Positions 34,283-43,536 of a stretch of DNA of 64,000 nt are shown piece by piece. Made by a program: the position numbers and the translations under genes. Under the pieces are notes generated by a model. The model was not told the DNA's origin. It made no database searches and saw only the letters and a program-made list of their open reading frames with translations. The DNA is from Edaphobacter lichenicola (GTDB taxonomy: Bacteria; Acidobacteriota; Terriglobia; Terriglobales; Acidobacteriaceae), in the NCBI RefSeq assembly GCF_025264645.1, contig NZ_CP073696.1, positions 186,001 to 250,000 of the forward strand. The letters are read 5' to 3'. Positions within the stretch are counted from its first letter, which is position 1. Every line of letters begins with the position of its first letter.

Positions 34283-35470
34283 ATGGCGGGTTCTATCTTA
34301 GAAAATCTGATGAGTATGTTGGGGCCGCAGGTTGTTGGTCAGGCTGCATCGCAGCTTGGCGAGTCACCGGATACGGTTCAACGTGGGCTGCAAACGGGAG
34401 CTGCTGCTATGCTCGCGGGACTTGCAGCGAAGGCTGGACAACCTGGATTTTTGAGCCAGATTTTTGGTTTGATTACGAATCCGGCGAATAGCGCAGGTGC
34501 ACTTTCGGGTGTTACTTCCAATTTAGGCTCGTTGGTTTCGGGCGTATCGAACTCTCCCATCTCTACTCTCGGCAGTCAATTTCTGTCGACGATCTTTGGG
34601 TCGAACACGTCAGCGGTTGCTGATTCGGTCGGTCGTGCTGCGGGGCTTGCGGGAGGCAAGTCTGGATCTCTGTTGGCTATGGCTGCTCCGTTGGTGCTAG
34701 GAGTTTTGGGGCAACATGTTCGGCAGAATAATTTGAGCGCGACCGATCTGGGCAACACACTGAAGGCGGAGGCACCGAACTTTCAGCGGTTTCTGCCTGC
34801 GGGGTTGGGGTCTTTGTTTGGTGGTGCGACGAATCTGGCGGCTGCGGCACCGGCGAAGGTCGCTGCTGCCGGCAATCGCTGGTTGTGGCCTATTATTTTG
34901 CTGGTTGCGTTAGCGCTGCTGGGCATATGGTTCCTGAATCGATCGAAGGCGCCTGTTAACGACGCGGTGCAGACGGTGTCGAATGCGGGTACGACTGCTT
35001 CATCGGCGCTTGGCGATTTTTTCAAGACGAAGTTGCCGGATGGCGTTGAGCTGAACATCCCCAAGTTCGGTATCGAGAACAAACTGATTGCCTTCCTCAA
35101 TGATTCGTCTAAGCCAGTGGATACGACGAGCTGGTTCAACTTCGATCGCTTGCTGTTCGATACGGGGAAGGCTACATTGCAGCCGTCTTCGCAGGAGCAG
35201 CTGGCAAATATCGCTGCGATTCTGAAGGCTTATCCGAACGCTCACGTGAAGATTGGTGGCTACACCGATAACACGGGCGATGCAGCGGCTAATGTGGCTC
35301 TGTCGGATGCGCGTGCGAAGAACGTCATGAATGCGCTCGTTGCTGCAGGTGTTGATCCTTCACGGTTGGAGTCGAAGGGATACGGAGACCAGTATCCGGT
35401 TGGCGACAATGCTACCGAAGAAGGTCGCGCTCAGAATCGACGCATCGCTTTGCTCGTTACGCAGAAGTAG
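34283..35470 (+). CDS. DUF937-OmpA fusion membrane protein
   Basis: A 395-residue protein with two recognisable domains. Residues ~1-185 are DUF937-like (MAGSILENLMSMLGPQVVGQAASQLG..., AAPLVLGVLGQHVRQNNLSATDLGNTLK). A transmembrane helix spans residues 199-219. The C-terminal ~115 residues are an OmpA-like peptidoglycan-binding domain (FDRLLFDTGKATLQPSSQEQL, GGYTDNTGDAAANVALSDARAKNV, GRAQNRRIALLV). The DUF937 part would be cytoplasmic and the OmpA part periplasmic. AAAGGAGAG precedes the ATG. Function is unknown; anchoring of an internal factor to the cell wall is plausible. Confidence 0.88.
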   Translation: MAGSILENLMSMLGPQVVGQAASQLGESPDTVQRGLQTGAAAMLAGLAAKAGQPGFLSQIFGLITNPANSAGALSGVTSNLGSLVSGVSNSPISTLGSQFLSTIFGSNTSAVADSVGRAAGLAGGKSGSLLAMAAPLVLGVLGQHVRQNNLSATDLGNTLKAEAPNFQRFLPAGLGSLFGGATNLAAAAPAKVAAAGNRWLWPIILLVALALLGIWFLNRSKAPVNDAVQTVSNAGTTASSALGDFFKTKLPDGVELNIPKFGIENKLIAFLNDSSKPVDTTSWFNFDRLLFDTGKATLQPSSQEQLANIAAILKAYPNAHVKIGGYTDNTGDAAANVALSDARAKNVMNALVAAGVDPSRLESKGYGDQYPVGDNATEEGRAQNRRIALLVTQK

Positions 35471-35502
35471 ATGTTTTGAGTTAGATAATCCGTTTTTTGT
35501 TG

Positions 35503-35540
35503 CAAAGCCGATGCAGAGGACCTGCATCGGCTTTGTTTTG
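35503..35540 (+). terminator. rho-independent terminator
   Basis: Perfect 14-bp stem CAAAGCCGATGCAG / CTGCATCGGCTTTG with loop AGGAC, followed by TTTTG. It ends the DUF937-OmpA gene. Confidence 0.9.
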
Positions 35541-35594
35541 TATGGCAGAACGGGCTGAGTGGTCGCTGGAGTGTCAGGACGCGTCTAACTAAGG

Positions 35595-36359
35595 ATGATG
35601 GAGCATACTGAGAGATTTACTGGCCGGGTTGTTGAGTATGACAAGTATCGTTCGCGTTATCCGCAGGCAGTGATTGAGATCCTGACAGCCCGTTGTGGAT
35701 TGCGACGCGAAGATCTTGTGGCCGATGTTGGCGCTGGCACCGGTATGTTGTCCGAGCTGTTCCTGGAGAACGGCAATGCGGTGGTCGCGATCGAACCCAA
35801 CGAAGAGATGCGTGCGGTCTGTGAACAACTGGCTTCGGCGTGGCCTGGGCTGACTGTGAAGAACGCTACTGCGGAGGCGACCGGGCTGGACGATGCCTCG
35901 GTTAACTATGTTGCGGTGGGACGTGCGTGGCATTGGTTCAATCGAGAGGCGGCCGTGGCGGAGTTTCGCAGGGTTCTGAAGCCGGGTGGCTGGGCGGCGT
36001 TGGTGTCGAATCGGCGGTACAAGGATGGATCGGAGGAGTATGCGGCGTATGAGGCGATTCTGACCGAGTTCGGCAATGGGCGGGGTGAGACGGAGCGAGA
36101 GACGCGGAGGGCGGGAGAGATTGCTCCGCTATTTGGCGAAGGGGCGGTGGTGCGGGAGGAGCTGCGAGGAGAACAGACGCTGACGCTTGAAGAGTTGCTG
36201 GGGCAGACGCAGTCGTTCTCGGTTGCTCCTTTGCCGGACGATGCAAAGTATGAAGGGATGCAGACGGCTCTGCGGGAGTTTTTCGCGCGGTTTCAGCAGG
36301 ATGGCGTGCTGACGATGGGAACGCTTTGTTCGGTGATGGCTTGTCAGGTAAGTGCGTGA
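35595..36359 (+). CDS. class I SAM-dependent methyltransferase
   Basis: A 254-residue cytoplasmic methyltransferase of the methyltransferase-11/UbiE-like group. The SAM-binding motif I is VADVGAGTGMLS, the acidic residue at the end of the second strand lies in VAIEPNEEM, and the motif IV region is VNYVAVGRAWHWF, followed by FRRVLKPGGWAALV. The substrate is not predictable. The start may be 35595 or the adjacent ATG at 35598; AAGG precedes them closely. Neighbours on each side are unrelated and separated by gaps. Confidence 0.88.
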   Translation: MMEHTERFTGRVVEYDKYRSRYPQAVIEILTARCGLRREDLVADVGAGTGMLSELFLENGNAVVAIEPNEEMRAVCEQLASAWPGLTVKNATAEATGLDDASVNYVAVGRAWHWFNREAAVAEFRRVLKPGGWAALVSNRRYKDGSEEYAAYEAILTEFGNGRGETERETRRAGEIAPLFGEGAVVREELRGEQTLTLEELLGQTQSFSVAPLPDDAKYEGMQTALREFFARFQQDGVLTMGTLCSVMACQVSA

Positions 36360-36383
36360 GAGTTTGCGGCAGACTCTGATGGC

Positions 36384-37352
36384 TTAGGGCGTCTTGTCTT
36401 GTGGCACATGTTTCGACTTGCCCTGCCACTTACCGTTAACCATGCGCTGGGTTGTAACTAGGATGTATTTGTCGCTCTTTGTGGCGTCTTCTATCTCGCG
36501 TGAGACGGGGATCGGATCATCGTGGACTACGGTGTAGGTGGTTGTCGTGTGAAAGCAGCAGCCGTCTTTGGAGAGCGTCGTAAGCAGTTTTTTATTTGTG
36601 TCGACGTCAAAGAAACCGAGAGTGCTGGCGATCAGGTCAGTCATGCTTTGACTGAGTTGGAAGCGGTCCGTTGATGGGGAGTAGAGGTAGACGCTGTAGC
36701 TCGGTCCTCCGTAGGCGCCTTCGTTCCCATTCTGAATGGCGAAGTCTTCGTGGCTATCGAAGTTGAAGTCGCCGACGTTGACGAGTCCTTGGTAATCGTA
36801 GAGCTTTGCTGTGTTTGTGAGAGGCTGGCCTCCCTTGGCCAGGCTGGCGAAGATGTTGTCCATGACGATTGTTTGAAGGGGTGTTGCGCTTCCTTTGGCA
36901 AAGACGAGGACGCGCCCTGGGCCTTCTCGTGTGGTGTCATCGGGGCCCTGGATGATTGGGAACATGCGAATGACGAAGTCGAACGAACGAGAGGCCTGGG
37001 TGAGCTTGTACTCCGTTACGGAGGATGGATCGAACGGCGGTGTGTTGTTGAGGGCGCGGATACGTTCCGTCTGGTGTTCTTCGATGCACGTGTTGATCTG
37101 CGGGCTAGTGCATTGTTCGTTGAGGTTTTTTAGCCATGCGCGCTGCTGATGACGCACAACGATGTCTCCTTCTCCGGCATTTTTCCATGCGATTTGATAG
37201 GAGATGCTGAGTTGATTGTCTAATGCGGATAGATGCGGGTCGGAGCAGATTGCCTTTTCGGTTGGCGTGGTTGCCTTGGAGCAGTCGAAGCTGGATGCGT
37301 GAGCTATCGGAGCGAGAAGCAGGAGATTCAGGTAAAGAAAAAGAGGCTTCAA
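36384..37352 (-). CDS. LprI-like domain secreted protein, TTG start
   Basis: A 322-residue exported protein. After a signal peptide (LFLYLNLLLLAPIAHA) residues ~20-110 form an LprI/DUF1311-like domain: SSFDCSKATTPTEKAICSDPHLSALDNQLSISYQIAW, HQQRAWLKNLNEQC and CIEEHQTERI, with the family's four Cys. In mycobacteria LprI is a lysozyme inhibitor. The remaining ~200 residues contain an FG-GAP-like calcium-type segment (NVGDFNFDSHEDFAIQNG). The start is TTG at 37350-37352 with AGGAG eight bases upstream; no ATG is in a sensible position. Function is inferred weakly. Confidence 0.8.
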   Translation of the reverse strand: MKPLFLYLNLLLLAPIAHASSFDCSKATTPTEKAICSDPHLSALDNQLSISYQIAWKNAGEGDIVVRHQQRAWLKNLNEQCTSPQINTCIEEHQTERIRALNNTPPFDPSSVTEYKLTQASRSFDFVIRMFPIIQGPDDTTREGPGRVLVFAKGSATPLQTIVMDNIFASLAKGGQPLTNTAKLYDYQGLVNVGDFNFDSHEDFAIQNGNEGAYGGPSYSVYLYSPSTDRFQLSQSMTDLIASTLGFFDVDTNKKLLTTLSKDGCCFHTTTTYTVVHDDPIPVSREIEDATKSDKYILVTTQRMVNGKWQGKSKHVPQDKTP

Positions 37353-37422
37353 CAGAATTTCTCCTACGTTTGAGGTGAGGCCGTCCGAAGATTTGTTCGT
37401 TCTGATGCGTTTTACGATGTTT

Positions 37423-38874
37423 TCAGCACTCGATGATGTTGAGGGCCAGGCCCGCGAGGCTGGTCTCTTTGTAGCGGGATTGCATGTCGAGGCCGGTTTG
37501 ATACATGGTGGCGATGACCTGGTCGAGGGAGAGCTTGTGGTCGCCGGTCTCGTGCATGGCCATGCGGCAGGCGTTGATGGCTTTGACGGCGCCCATGCCA
37601 TTGCGTTCGATGCAGGGGATCTGAACGAGGCCGCCGATGGGGTCGCAGGTCATGCCGAGGTTGTGTTCCATGGCTATCTCGGCGGCGTGTTCGACCTGGG
37701 CGTTGGTGCCGTTGAGGGCGGCGACTAATCCTCCGGCTGCCATGCTGCAGGCTACGCCGACCTCTCCTTGGCAGCCGACTTCAGCGCCGGAGATGCTTGC
37801 GTTTTCTTTGTAGAGGATGCCGATGGCGGCGGCGGTGAGGAAGTAGCGGATGATTCCTTCTTGTTTTTCTTCCGCGGTTCCTTCGATGAAGTGGGTGTAG
37901 TAGTTCGCGATTGCAGGGATGACGCCCGCGGCTCCGTTGGTGGGTGCGGTGACGACTCGGCCGCCTGCGGCGTTCTCTTCGTTGACGGCCATTGCGTAGA
38001 CGGTGACCCAGTCGATGGGCGCCAGTGGGTCTTTTGAGCCGATGGTGTTGAGGCGTTCGGCGAGGCGATGGGCGCGACGGCGGACGTTGAGGCCGCCGGG
38101 GAGGATGCCTTCGGTGGCGATGCCGCGTTCGGTGCATTGCTGCATCGCTTGCCAGATGGCGAGGATGCTGGCGCGGATCTTCTCTTCCGGCGATTCGTTA
38201 TTTTGTTCGGATGCGTGCTTTGGCCGATTGATGGAGATGGACGAGTCTTTGAGGAGAGCAACCTCGTTGGCGAGGAGAAGGTCGGCGATGGTGAGGTTGT
38301 GTTGTTTTGCAGTGGCGAGGAGATCGGCAGCGCTGCGGAATGGATAGGGAACGATGCGAGTGCTGGTGAGGGACTCGGCGGTACGCTCTGCTTCGGAGAC
38401 GATGAAGCCGCCGCCGATGGAGTAGAAGACTTCGTTGGCCAGGACCGCGCCTGTCTCGTCGAGGGCTGTGAAACGCATGCCGTTGGGATGCGAGGGGAGG
38501 GCGGGGTCGGGGTACATCTGGTTGCGGCGGAAGTTGAGGTTGGTGGCTTCGGTGAAGGGGATGGTCTTGCTGCCGTAGAGCAGGAGCGAGCCGCTGGAAT
38601 GGATGGCTGCGATCTTACCTTCGACGGATGCGGGATCGACGGAGTCGGGAGCTTCGCCGAGAAGGCCAAGGAGGATGGCGCGGTCGGTTCCGTGGCCGAT
38701 GCCAGTTAGCGCGAGAGAGCCGTAGAGGTCGACGTTGATTGACGCGGTGCGAGCGAGAAGGCCGGTGGACTGAAGCTCGCGCGAGAAGCGAAGAGCGGCA
38801 CGCATGGGACCGACTGTGTGTGAGCTGGAGGGTCCGATGCCGATTTTGAAGAGTTCGAAGAGGCTGGTGTTCAC
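37423..38874 (-). CDS. sdaA: L-serine ammonia-lyase, single-chain iron-sulfur type
   Basis: A 483-residue [4Fe-4S] enzyme that deaminates serine to pyruvate. The N-terminal beta domain starts [24 protein letters not shown]. The catalytic alpha domain has [53 protein letters not shown], carrying the cluster cysteines, and INACRMAM. The single-chain layout matches E. coli SdaA. The start codon is GTG at 38872-38874. It is separated from the LprI-like gene by ~70 bases on the same strand. Confidence 0.94.
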
Positions 38875-39078
38875 GACTTAATCACGACTTCGTTCATTGT
38901 AATGGTCTGCTTCCCGTGTTTGGTGCGAGTGCATCGGTCAATCTCGGTCAATCGATAATGACGGAGTTGGTGCGGGTGTCTTCCTGCTGACGAGATGTGT
39001 GCGTTAGGCAGTGGTCGAAGATATGAGGTGCTATACTCGGCGAAAATCTTCCGCCCCAGGGATTCATCAGGCTCATTA

Positions 39079-40671
39079 ATGCTTTTTACGGCTCGCAGTG
39101 CTGCAGTGTATGGAATTGACGCCCACATCATCGATGTTGAAGTCGATTTTTCCAATATCAAGCTAGACCAGGAACAGTTCCATACGGTGGGGTTGCCGGA
39201 TGCGGCGGTGCGAGAGAGTCGCGACCGAGTGCGATCGGCGATCAAGAACTCTGGTTTTGAGATTCCGCCTACGCGGATCACGATCAATCTGGCTCCTGCA
39301 GACCTGAAAAAAGAAGGGTCGGGTTTTGATCTGCCAATTGCGATTGGGATCCTTGGAGCTTATGGGGCGCTGCACATTAAGGATGTGAGTGACTATCTGC
39401 TGGTAGGGGAGCTAGGGCTCGATGGCAGCCTGCGGGCGGTGCAGGGGATGCTGCCGATTGCGGTGGCGGCGCGGGCGAAGGGCATTTCGAACCTGATTAT
39501 TCCGGCGAGCAATGCGCGCGAGGCCGCGGTGGTTGAGGGGGTGAATGTGTACCCGGTGAAGTCGCTGCTGGAGGTGCGGGAGCTGCTGAACTCGGCGGTG
39601 CTTGGCGGGATTACGGTGGCTCCACTGAAGGTGGAGACGACAGACCTGCTAAATGAGATGCAGCACTTTCCATTTGACTTCAAGGACGTTCGCGGTCAGC
39701 AGGTGGCGAAGCGAGCGCTGGAGGTCGCGGCTGCGGGAGGGCACAATATTTTGATGATTGGGCCGCCGGGGTCGGGTAAGACGATGCTGGCGAAGAGGCT
39801 GCCGTCGATTCTTGCGCCGCTGCGTTTTGAAGAGGCGCTGGAGACAACGAAGATTCATTCGGTGGCGGGGGTGTTGGATGCGGAGCAGGGATTGGTGGCG
39901 CATCGACCGTTTCGTTCGCCGCACCATACGATCTCGGACGCGGGATTGATTGGTGGCGGAATGATGCCGCGGCCGGGTGAAGTATCGCTGGCGCATAACG
40001 GGCTGCTCTTTTTGGATGAGCTGCCGGAGTTTCCGCGGAACGTGCTGGAGGTGCTGCGGCAGCCGCTTGAGGATGGGCATGTCACGATCGCCCGGGCGGC
40101 GATGAGTTTGAGCTTTCCGGCGCGATTTATGCTGGCGGCGGCGATGAATCCATGCCCGTGCGGGTACTTCAATGACAAATCGCGAGAGTGCATGTGTACG
40201 CCGCCGATGATTCAGCGATACGTATCGAAGGTGTCAGGGCCGCTGCTGGATCGGATTGATATTCATATTGAGGTTCCGGCTGTGCAATATAAGGAGTTAC
40301 GAGGCGGGGCGGCTGCGGAGGGATCGGATCATATCCGAGCGCGGGTTTTGGCGGCGCGGGAGCGGCAACATACTCGGTTTGGAGCAGCCGCGGAGCGAAC
40401 GAAGGGATCGGCCAAGGCAGCGTCTCGGCAGATATTTGCTAATTCGCAGATGAATACGCAACAGATACGGGCGTATTGCGAGCTCTCGTCCGACGCCGAG
40501 CGGCTGCTTGAACGGGCGATGCAGCAACAGGGGCTGAGCGCGAGAGCACATGACCGTATCTTGAAGGTAGCAAGGACGATAGCCGACTTGGGGGGCGAGC
40601 AGGATATCGCTGTAAAGCACATTGCGGAGGCTATTCAGTACCGCACTTTGGATCGGAGTTATTGGTCGTAA
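39079..40671 (+). CDS. comM: ComM/YifB-type Mg-chelatase-like AAA+ ATPase
   Basis: A 530-residue AAA+ protein. The N-terminal Lon-type S5 fold (residues ~1-170, including [26 protein letters not shown] and [10 protein letters not shown]) is followed by the ATPase with Walker [10 protein letters not shown] and Walker [11 protein letters not shown], then a C-terminal Mg-chelatase lid ([19 protein letters not shown]). ComM is a hexameric helicase that extends branch migration during natural transformation. The start at 39079 gives [15 protein letters not shown], the family's standard beginning; codons upstream from 38995 are not conserved in character. Confidence 0.94.
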   Translation: MLFTARSAAVYGIDAHIIDVEVDFSNIKLDQEQFHTVGLPDAAVRESRDRVRSAIKNSGFEIPPTRITINLAPADLKKEGSGFDLPIAIGILGAYGALHIKDVSDYLLVGELGLDGSLRAVQGMLPIAVAARAKGISNLIIPASNAREAAVVEGVNVYPVKSLLEVRELLNSAVLGGITVAPLKVETTDLLNEMQHFPFDFKDVRGQQVAKRALEVAAAGGHNILMIGPPGSGKTMLAKRLPSILAPLRFEEALETTKIHSVAGVLDAEQGLVAHRPFRSPHHTISDAGLIGGGMMPRPGEVSLAHNGLLFLDELPEFPRNVLEVLRQPLEDGHVTIARAAMSLSFPARFMLAAAMNPCPCGYFNDKSRECMCTPPMIQRYVSKVSGPLLDRIDIHIEVPAVQYKELRGGAAAEGSDHIRARVLAARERQHTRFGAAAERTKGSAKAASRQIFANSQMNTQQIRAYCELSSDAERLLERAMQQQGLSARAHDRILKVARTIADLGGEQDIAVKHIAEAIQYRTLDRSYWS

Positions 40672-41150
40672 GCCTCGAGGAGGCAGTGATTATCCTGTTT
40701 CTGGAAGATATTTTTTTGCAGGTTCCCGAAAAAAGTATTGACCTTAGGCGTCTGACAGTTTACTTTCCTTGAAGTCGTAGTTACTCAGGTTCGGCAGGAT
40801 CTTTCGAAAGCCGTATCGGGTGGCATGCGCAGAAGTCCCGGTTTGCCAGATTTCTGGTCGGCCCCTGTTTCACACCTGGCGCGGCGAGCGCGGAATCATA
40901 CGGAGAGACAGTTTTTGAAGTGCTGGCATTGTCAGCGTAGTTGTGTGTCCGTGAAGAGCAGGTCTCTCAAATATCGAATTGAATTTGAGATAGTCAGTGG
41001 ATTGCGGAGTCTTACCCTGGGTTTCCGCGTCTAATATATGAGGTTCAATTACGGCACCGGATTTCAGGGTCCGGAGGCTAAATCTAAAGTATTTCGGGCC
41101 AGTTAGCGCTGCTGATGAGACGCCTGTGCCTGCGAGATGAAAGGAAAACT
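40672..41150 (+). other. long intergenic/leader region upstream of the omega-subunit gene
   Basis: 479 bases without a convincing gene. It contains a promoter-like sequence (40738-40766) and a small hairpin CCGGA...TCCGG near 41062-41079. The only ORF of note (40825-41034, 69 codons) has a composition that looks non-coding. No tRNA, 6S, SRP, RNase P or riboswitch pattern was recognised. Confidence 0.5.
40738..40766 (+). promoter_or_regulatory. putative sigma-70 promoter for rpoZ-rho
   Basis: TTGACC (40738-40743), 17-base spacer, TACTTT (40761-40766). It is the best -35/-10 pair seen in the window and faces the omega-subunit and rho genes. It would give a ~375-base leader before rpoZ. Confidence 0.5.
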
Positions 41151-41372
41151 ATGCGCTCAGATCTTATTTTTGGAGCTCTCACGCACGTGAATAACCGCTA
41201 CGAGCTTTGTCAACTGGCGTCGAAGGCGACCCGCAAGCTGCATAAGCCAAACACCCGGTTGCAGGATACGACGAACGAGGTTCTGGACCGTTTCAAGGAC
41301 ACGATTCCGATGGATGAGTCCAGCGAAGCAGTCGTAGAGAAGGTACAATTGCAAGAGCGCCGCGCAGCTTAA
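41151..41372 (+). CDS. rpoZ: DNA-directed RNA polymerase omega subunit
   Basis: A 73-residue cytoplasmic protein, [31 protein letters not shown], with the [14 protein letters not shown] core of omega (usual form RFELv.lAakRA). Omega helps fold and assemble beta' and can take part in ppGpp response. TNEVLDRF matches the E-I/V helix that follows in the family. AAGGAAA lies before ATG 41151. It lies 172 bases upstream of rho on the same strand, so two transcription genes may share a transcript. Confidence 0.8.
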   Translation: MRSDLIFGALTHVNNRYELCQLASKATRKLHKPNTRLQDTTNEVLDRFKDTIPMDESSEAVVEKVQLQERRAA

Positions 41373-41380
41373 CGCGCGGC

Positions 41381-41544
41381 CGTTTCACCTCACCCCGTCA
41401 ACTTCAACGATTGTCTGCAATACAACCCATCCGCAAGTCAAATTCATCCCACATCATTGGCCTTCCGCACGACCCCCCGTCAAGCAGATCCCGCCTCAGT
41501 TCCAAACAATCCCTCCTAAAAAAATCAAAACCCCAGGTACAACA
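41381..41544 (+). promoter_or_regulatory. C-rich, G-poor leader of rho (rut-like region)
   Basis: By hand count this 164-base stretch has about 64 C (39%) and 18 G (11%), whereas its neighbours have roughly equal or G-biased composition. It has no evident stable hairpin. Such C>G unstructured RNA is what Rho binds. In E. coli rho is autoregulated by Rho-dependent attenuation in its leader, so the same is inferred here. AGGT lies seven bases before the rho ATG. Confidence 0.55.
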
Positions 41545-42795
41545 ATGACTATTTCTGAGTTAAAAGAACATAATATTGCGGAGCTAGGTAAGCTTGCTCG
41601 TGGTCTCGATATCGCTGGAACCAGCGGCCTTCGCAAACAGGATCTTATCTTCAAGATTCTGCAGGCGCAGAGCGAAAAAGAAGGGCACATCTTTGCCGAA
41701 GGCGTGCTTGAGATTCTGCCGGATGGTTACGGCTTCCTGCGTTCGCCTGACTACAATTACCTGCCTGGTCCCGATGACATCTACGTTTCGCCGTCGCAGA
41801 TTCGCAAGTTCGACCTGAAGACGGGCGATACCATCAGTGGCAATGTGCGCCCACCGCATGAAGGTGAGAAGTACTTCGCACTGGTGAAGATCGAGGCGAT
41901 CAACTTCGAGTCGCCAGAAGAGACGCGCAACAAGATTCTGTTCGACAACCTGACGCCACTGTATGCGCAGGAGCGCGTGAAGATGGAGACGGTGCGCGAG
42001 CACATCTCCGGCCGCGTGATGGACCTGCTGACTCCGGTGGGCAAGGGGCAGCGTGGGTTGATCGTGGCTCCGCCGCGTACGGGAAAGACGATGCTGCTGC
42101 AGTCGATCGCGAACAGCATAACGTCGAATCATCCTGAGGTGGTGTTGATTGTTCTGCTGATCGATGAGCGTCCGGAAGAAGTCACGGATATGCAGCGCAG
42201 CGTTAAGGGTGAAGTGATCAGCTCCACCTTCGATGAGCCGGCAGCGCGTCACGTACAGGTTGCCGAGATGGTGATCGAGAAGGCGAAGCGGCTGGTCGAA
42301 CACAAGCGCGATGTGGTGATTCTGCTGGACTCGATTACGCGTCTGGCGCGTGCGTATAACACGATCGTTCCGCCTTCGGGCAAGGTGCTCTCGGGCGGTG
42401 TGGATTCGAATGCGCTGCAGAGGCCGAAGCGGTTCTTCGGTGCGGCTCGCAATATCGAAGAGGGTGGTTCGCTGACGATCATCGCGACTGCGCTGGTTGA
42501 TACCGGCTCGAGGATGGACGAAGTGATTTTCGAAGAGTTCAAGGGAACGGGCAACATGGAAGTCATTCTGGATCGCAAGCTGGTGGATAAGCGTGTGTTT
42601 CCGGCGATCGACATTCAGCGTTCCGGAACTCGTAAGGAAGAGCTGCTGATTCCGAAGGAGGATCTGCAGCGGACATGGATTCTGCGCAAGGTGCTGAATC
42701 CGCTGTCGCCGGTTGAGGCGATGGAGCTGCTGACCGACAAACTCGCGAAGACTCGGAATAACCAGGAGTTTCTACACAACATGAGCTCGATTTAG
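41545..42795 (+). CDS. rho: transcription termination factor Rho
   Basis: A 416-residue hexameric RNA-dependent ATPase that ends transcription. Residues ~1-45 form the N-terminal helical domain ([21 protein letters not shown]), ~48-120 the cold-shock-like RNA-binding domain ([21 protein letters not shown]), and the rest the ATPase with P-loop APPRTGKT (175-182), [26 protein letters not shown], and the Q/R loops [20 protein letters not shown]. It has no N-terminal insertion, so it is the E. coli-like size. The leader is C-rich and a strong terminator follows. Confidence 0.97.
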   Translation: MTISELKEHNIAELGKLARGLDIAGTSGLRKQDLIFKILQAQSEKEGHIFAEGVLEILPDGYGFLRSPDYNYLPGPDDIYVSPSQIRKFDLKTGDTISGNVRPPHEGEKYFALVKIEAINFESPEETRNKILFDNLTPLYAQERVKMETVREHISGRVMDLLTPVGKGQRGLIVAPPRTGKTMLLQSIANSITSNHPEVVLIVLLIDERPEEVTDMQRSVKGEVISSTFDEPAARHVQVAEMVIEKAKRLVEHKRDVVILLDSITRLARAYNTIVPPSGKVLSGGVDSNALQRPKRFFGAARNIEEGGSLTIIATALVDTGSRMDEVIFEEFKGTGNMEVILDRKLVDKRVFPAIDIQRSGTRKEELLIPKEDLQRTWILRKVLNPLSPVEAMELLTDKLAKTRNNQEFLHNMSSI

Positions 42796-42817
42796 CTCGA
42801 TATCAATAGCAAGGAAG

Positions 42818-42848
42818 AGGCGCAGCCTGTTGGCTGCGCCTGTTTTTT
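42818..42848 (+). terminator. rho-independent terminator after rho
   Basis: Perfect 10-bp stem AGGCGCAGCC / GGCTGCGCCT, loop TGTT, then GTTTTTTT. It ends the rho transcript, between convergent rho and ribE. Confidence 0.92.
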
Positions 42849-42872
42849 TAAGTTGACGGTGATCAGGGATGG

Positions 42873-43532
42873 TCAGTAGCCGTTTGCGATGAGGTACTGC
42901 TCGGTGAGTGTGAATTTTTCTGGTGAATGCCTGCGCTCTGCGTATTTGCCGAGGACGTCGACTTCGATGTTGAGTGGGGCGCCGGGTGCGAGGGTGTGTA
43001 GGCTGGTCGCTGCGTAGGTGTGGGGGATGATCGCTACCTCAACATCGTTGCCTTGAATTGAAGCTACGGTGAGGCTGATGCCCTCGATGGTGATGGAGCC
43101 TTGCGGAACAACGTAGCGGGTGAGCGCGTCGGGGAGCTGGATGTGGAGGCGCCAGTCGGTGTCGGGTACGTTCGGTGTGATTGGCGTGAGGGAGATGAGA
43201 GTTGCGGTTCCGTCTACGTGGCCTTGAACGACGTGGCCTCCGAGCGGCGAACCGGCGGGGGTGGGAAGCTCCAGATTGACGATGGTGTCGGGGCGGAGCT
43301 GAGAGAGCGTGGTGCGAGCGATCGTTTCGGCAGCGAGGTCGGCCGAGAAGCGTGGGGGGAAGGCGTTGGGCTCGATGCTGAGGGCGGTGAGGCAGACGCC
43401 GTTGACCGCGATGCTGTCGCCGGTGTTGAGGCGTGCGGTGAGCGTGGGGGATGCAATGGTGATGCGGGTCGCGCCTGCGGTGGGCGTGACGGCGAGAAGC
43501 GTTCCGGTGGTCTCGATCAGTCCAGTAAACAT
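42873..43532 (-). CDS. ribE: riboflavin synthase, alpha subunit
   Basis: A 219-residue enzyme that dismutates two 6,7-dimethyl-8-ribityllumazine molecules to riboflavin. It has two tandem lumazine-binding barrels: MFTGLIETTGTL...SIAVNGVCLT and GGHVVQGHVDGTATL...ITIEGISLTV, ending IEVDVLGKYAER. The ATG lies 4 bases past the stop of ribD, so the two form an operon. No ribBA or ribH is visible in the window. The symbol is also given as ribC in some genomes. Confidence 0.95.
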   Translation of the reverse strand: MFTGLIETTGTLLAVTPTAGATRITIASPTLTARLNTGDSIAVNGVCLTALSIEPNAFPPRFSADLAAETIARTTLSQLRPDTIVNLELPTPAGSPLGGHVVQGHVDGTATLISLTPITPNVPDTDWRLHIQLPDALTRYVVPQGSITIEGISLTVASIQGNDVEVAIIPHTYAATSLHTLAPGAPLNIEVDVLGKYAERRHSPEKFTLTEQYLIANGY

Positions 43533-43536
43533 GGTC

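Noticed and set aside
40825-41034. 69-codon ORF upstream of rpoZ
   Set aside because: Arg/Cys/Ser-rich with no ribosome site or conserved look; more likely leader sequence.
41040-41100. tRNA-like GGTTCAATTAC sequence
   Set aside because: The T-loop resemblance is imperfect and no acceptor, D or anticodon stems can be formed around it.
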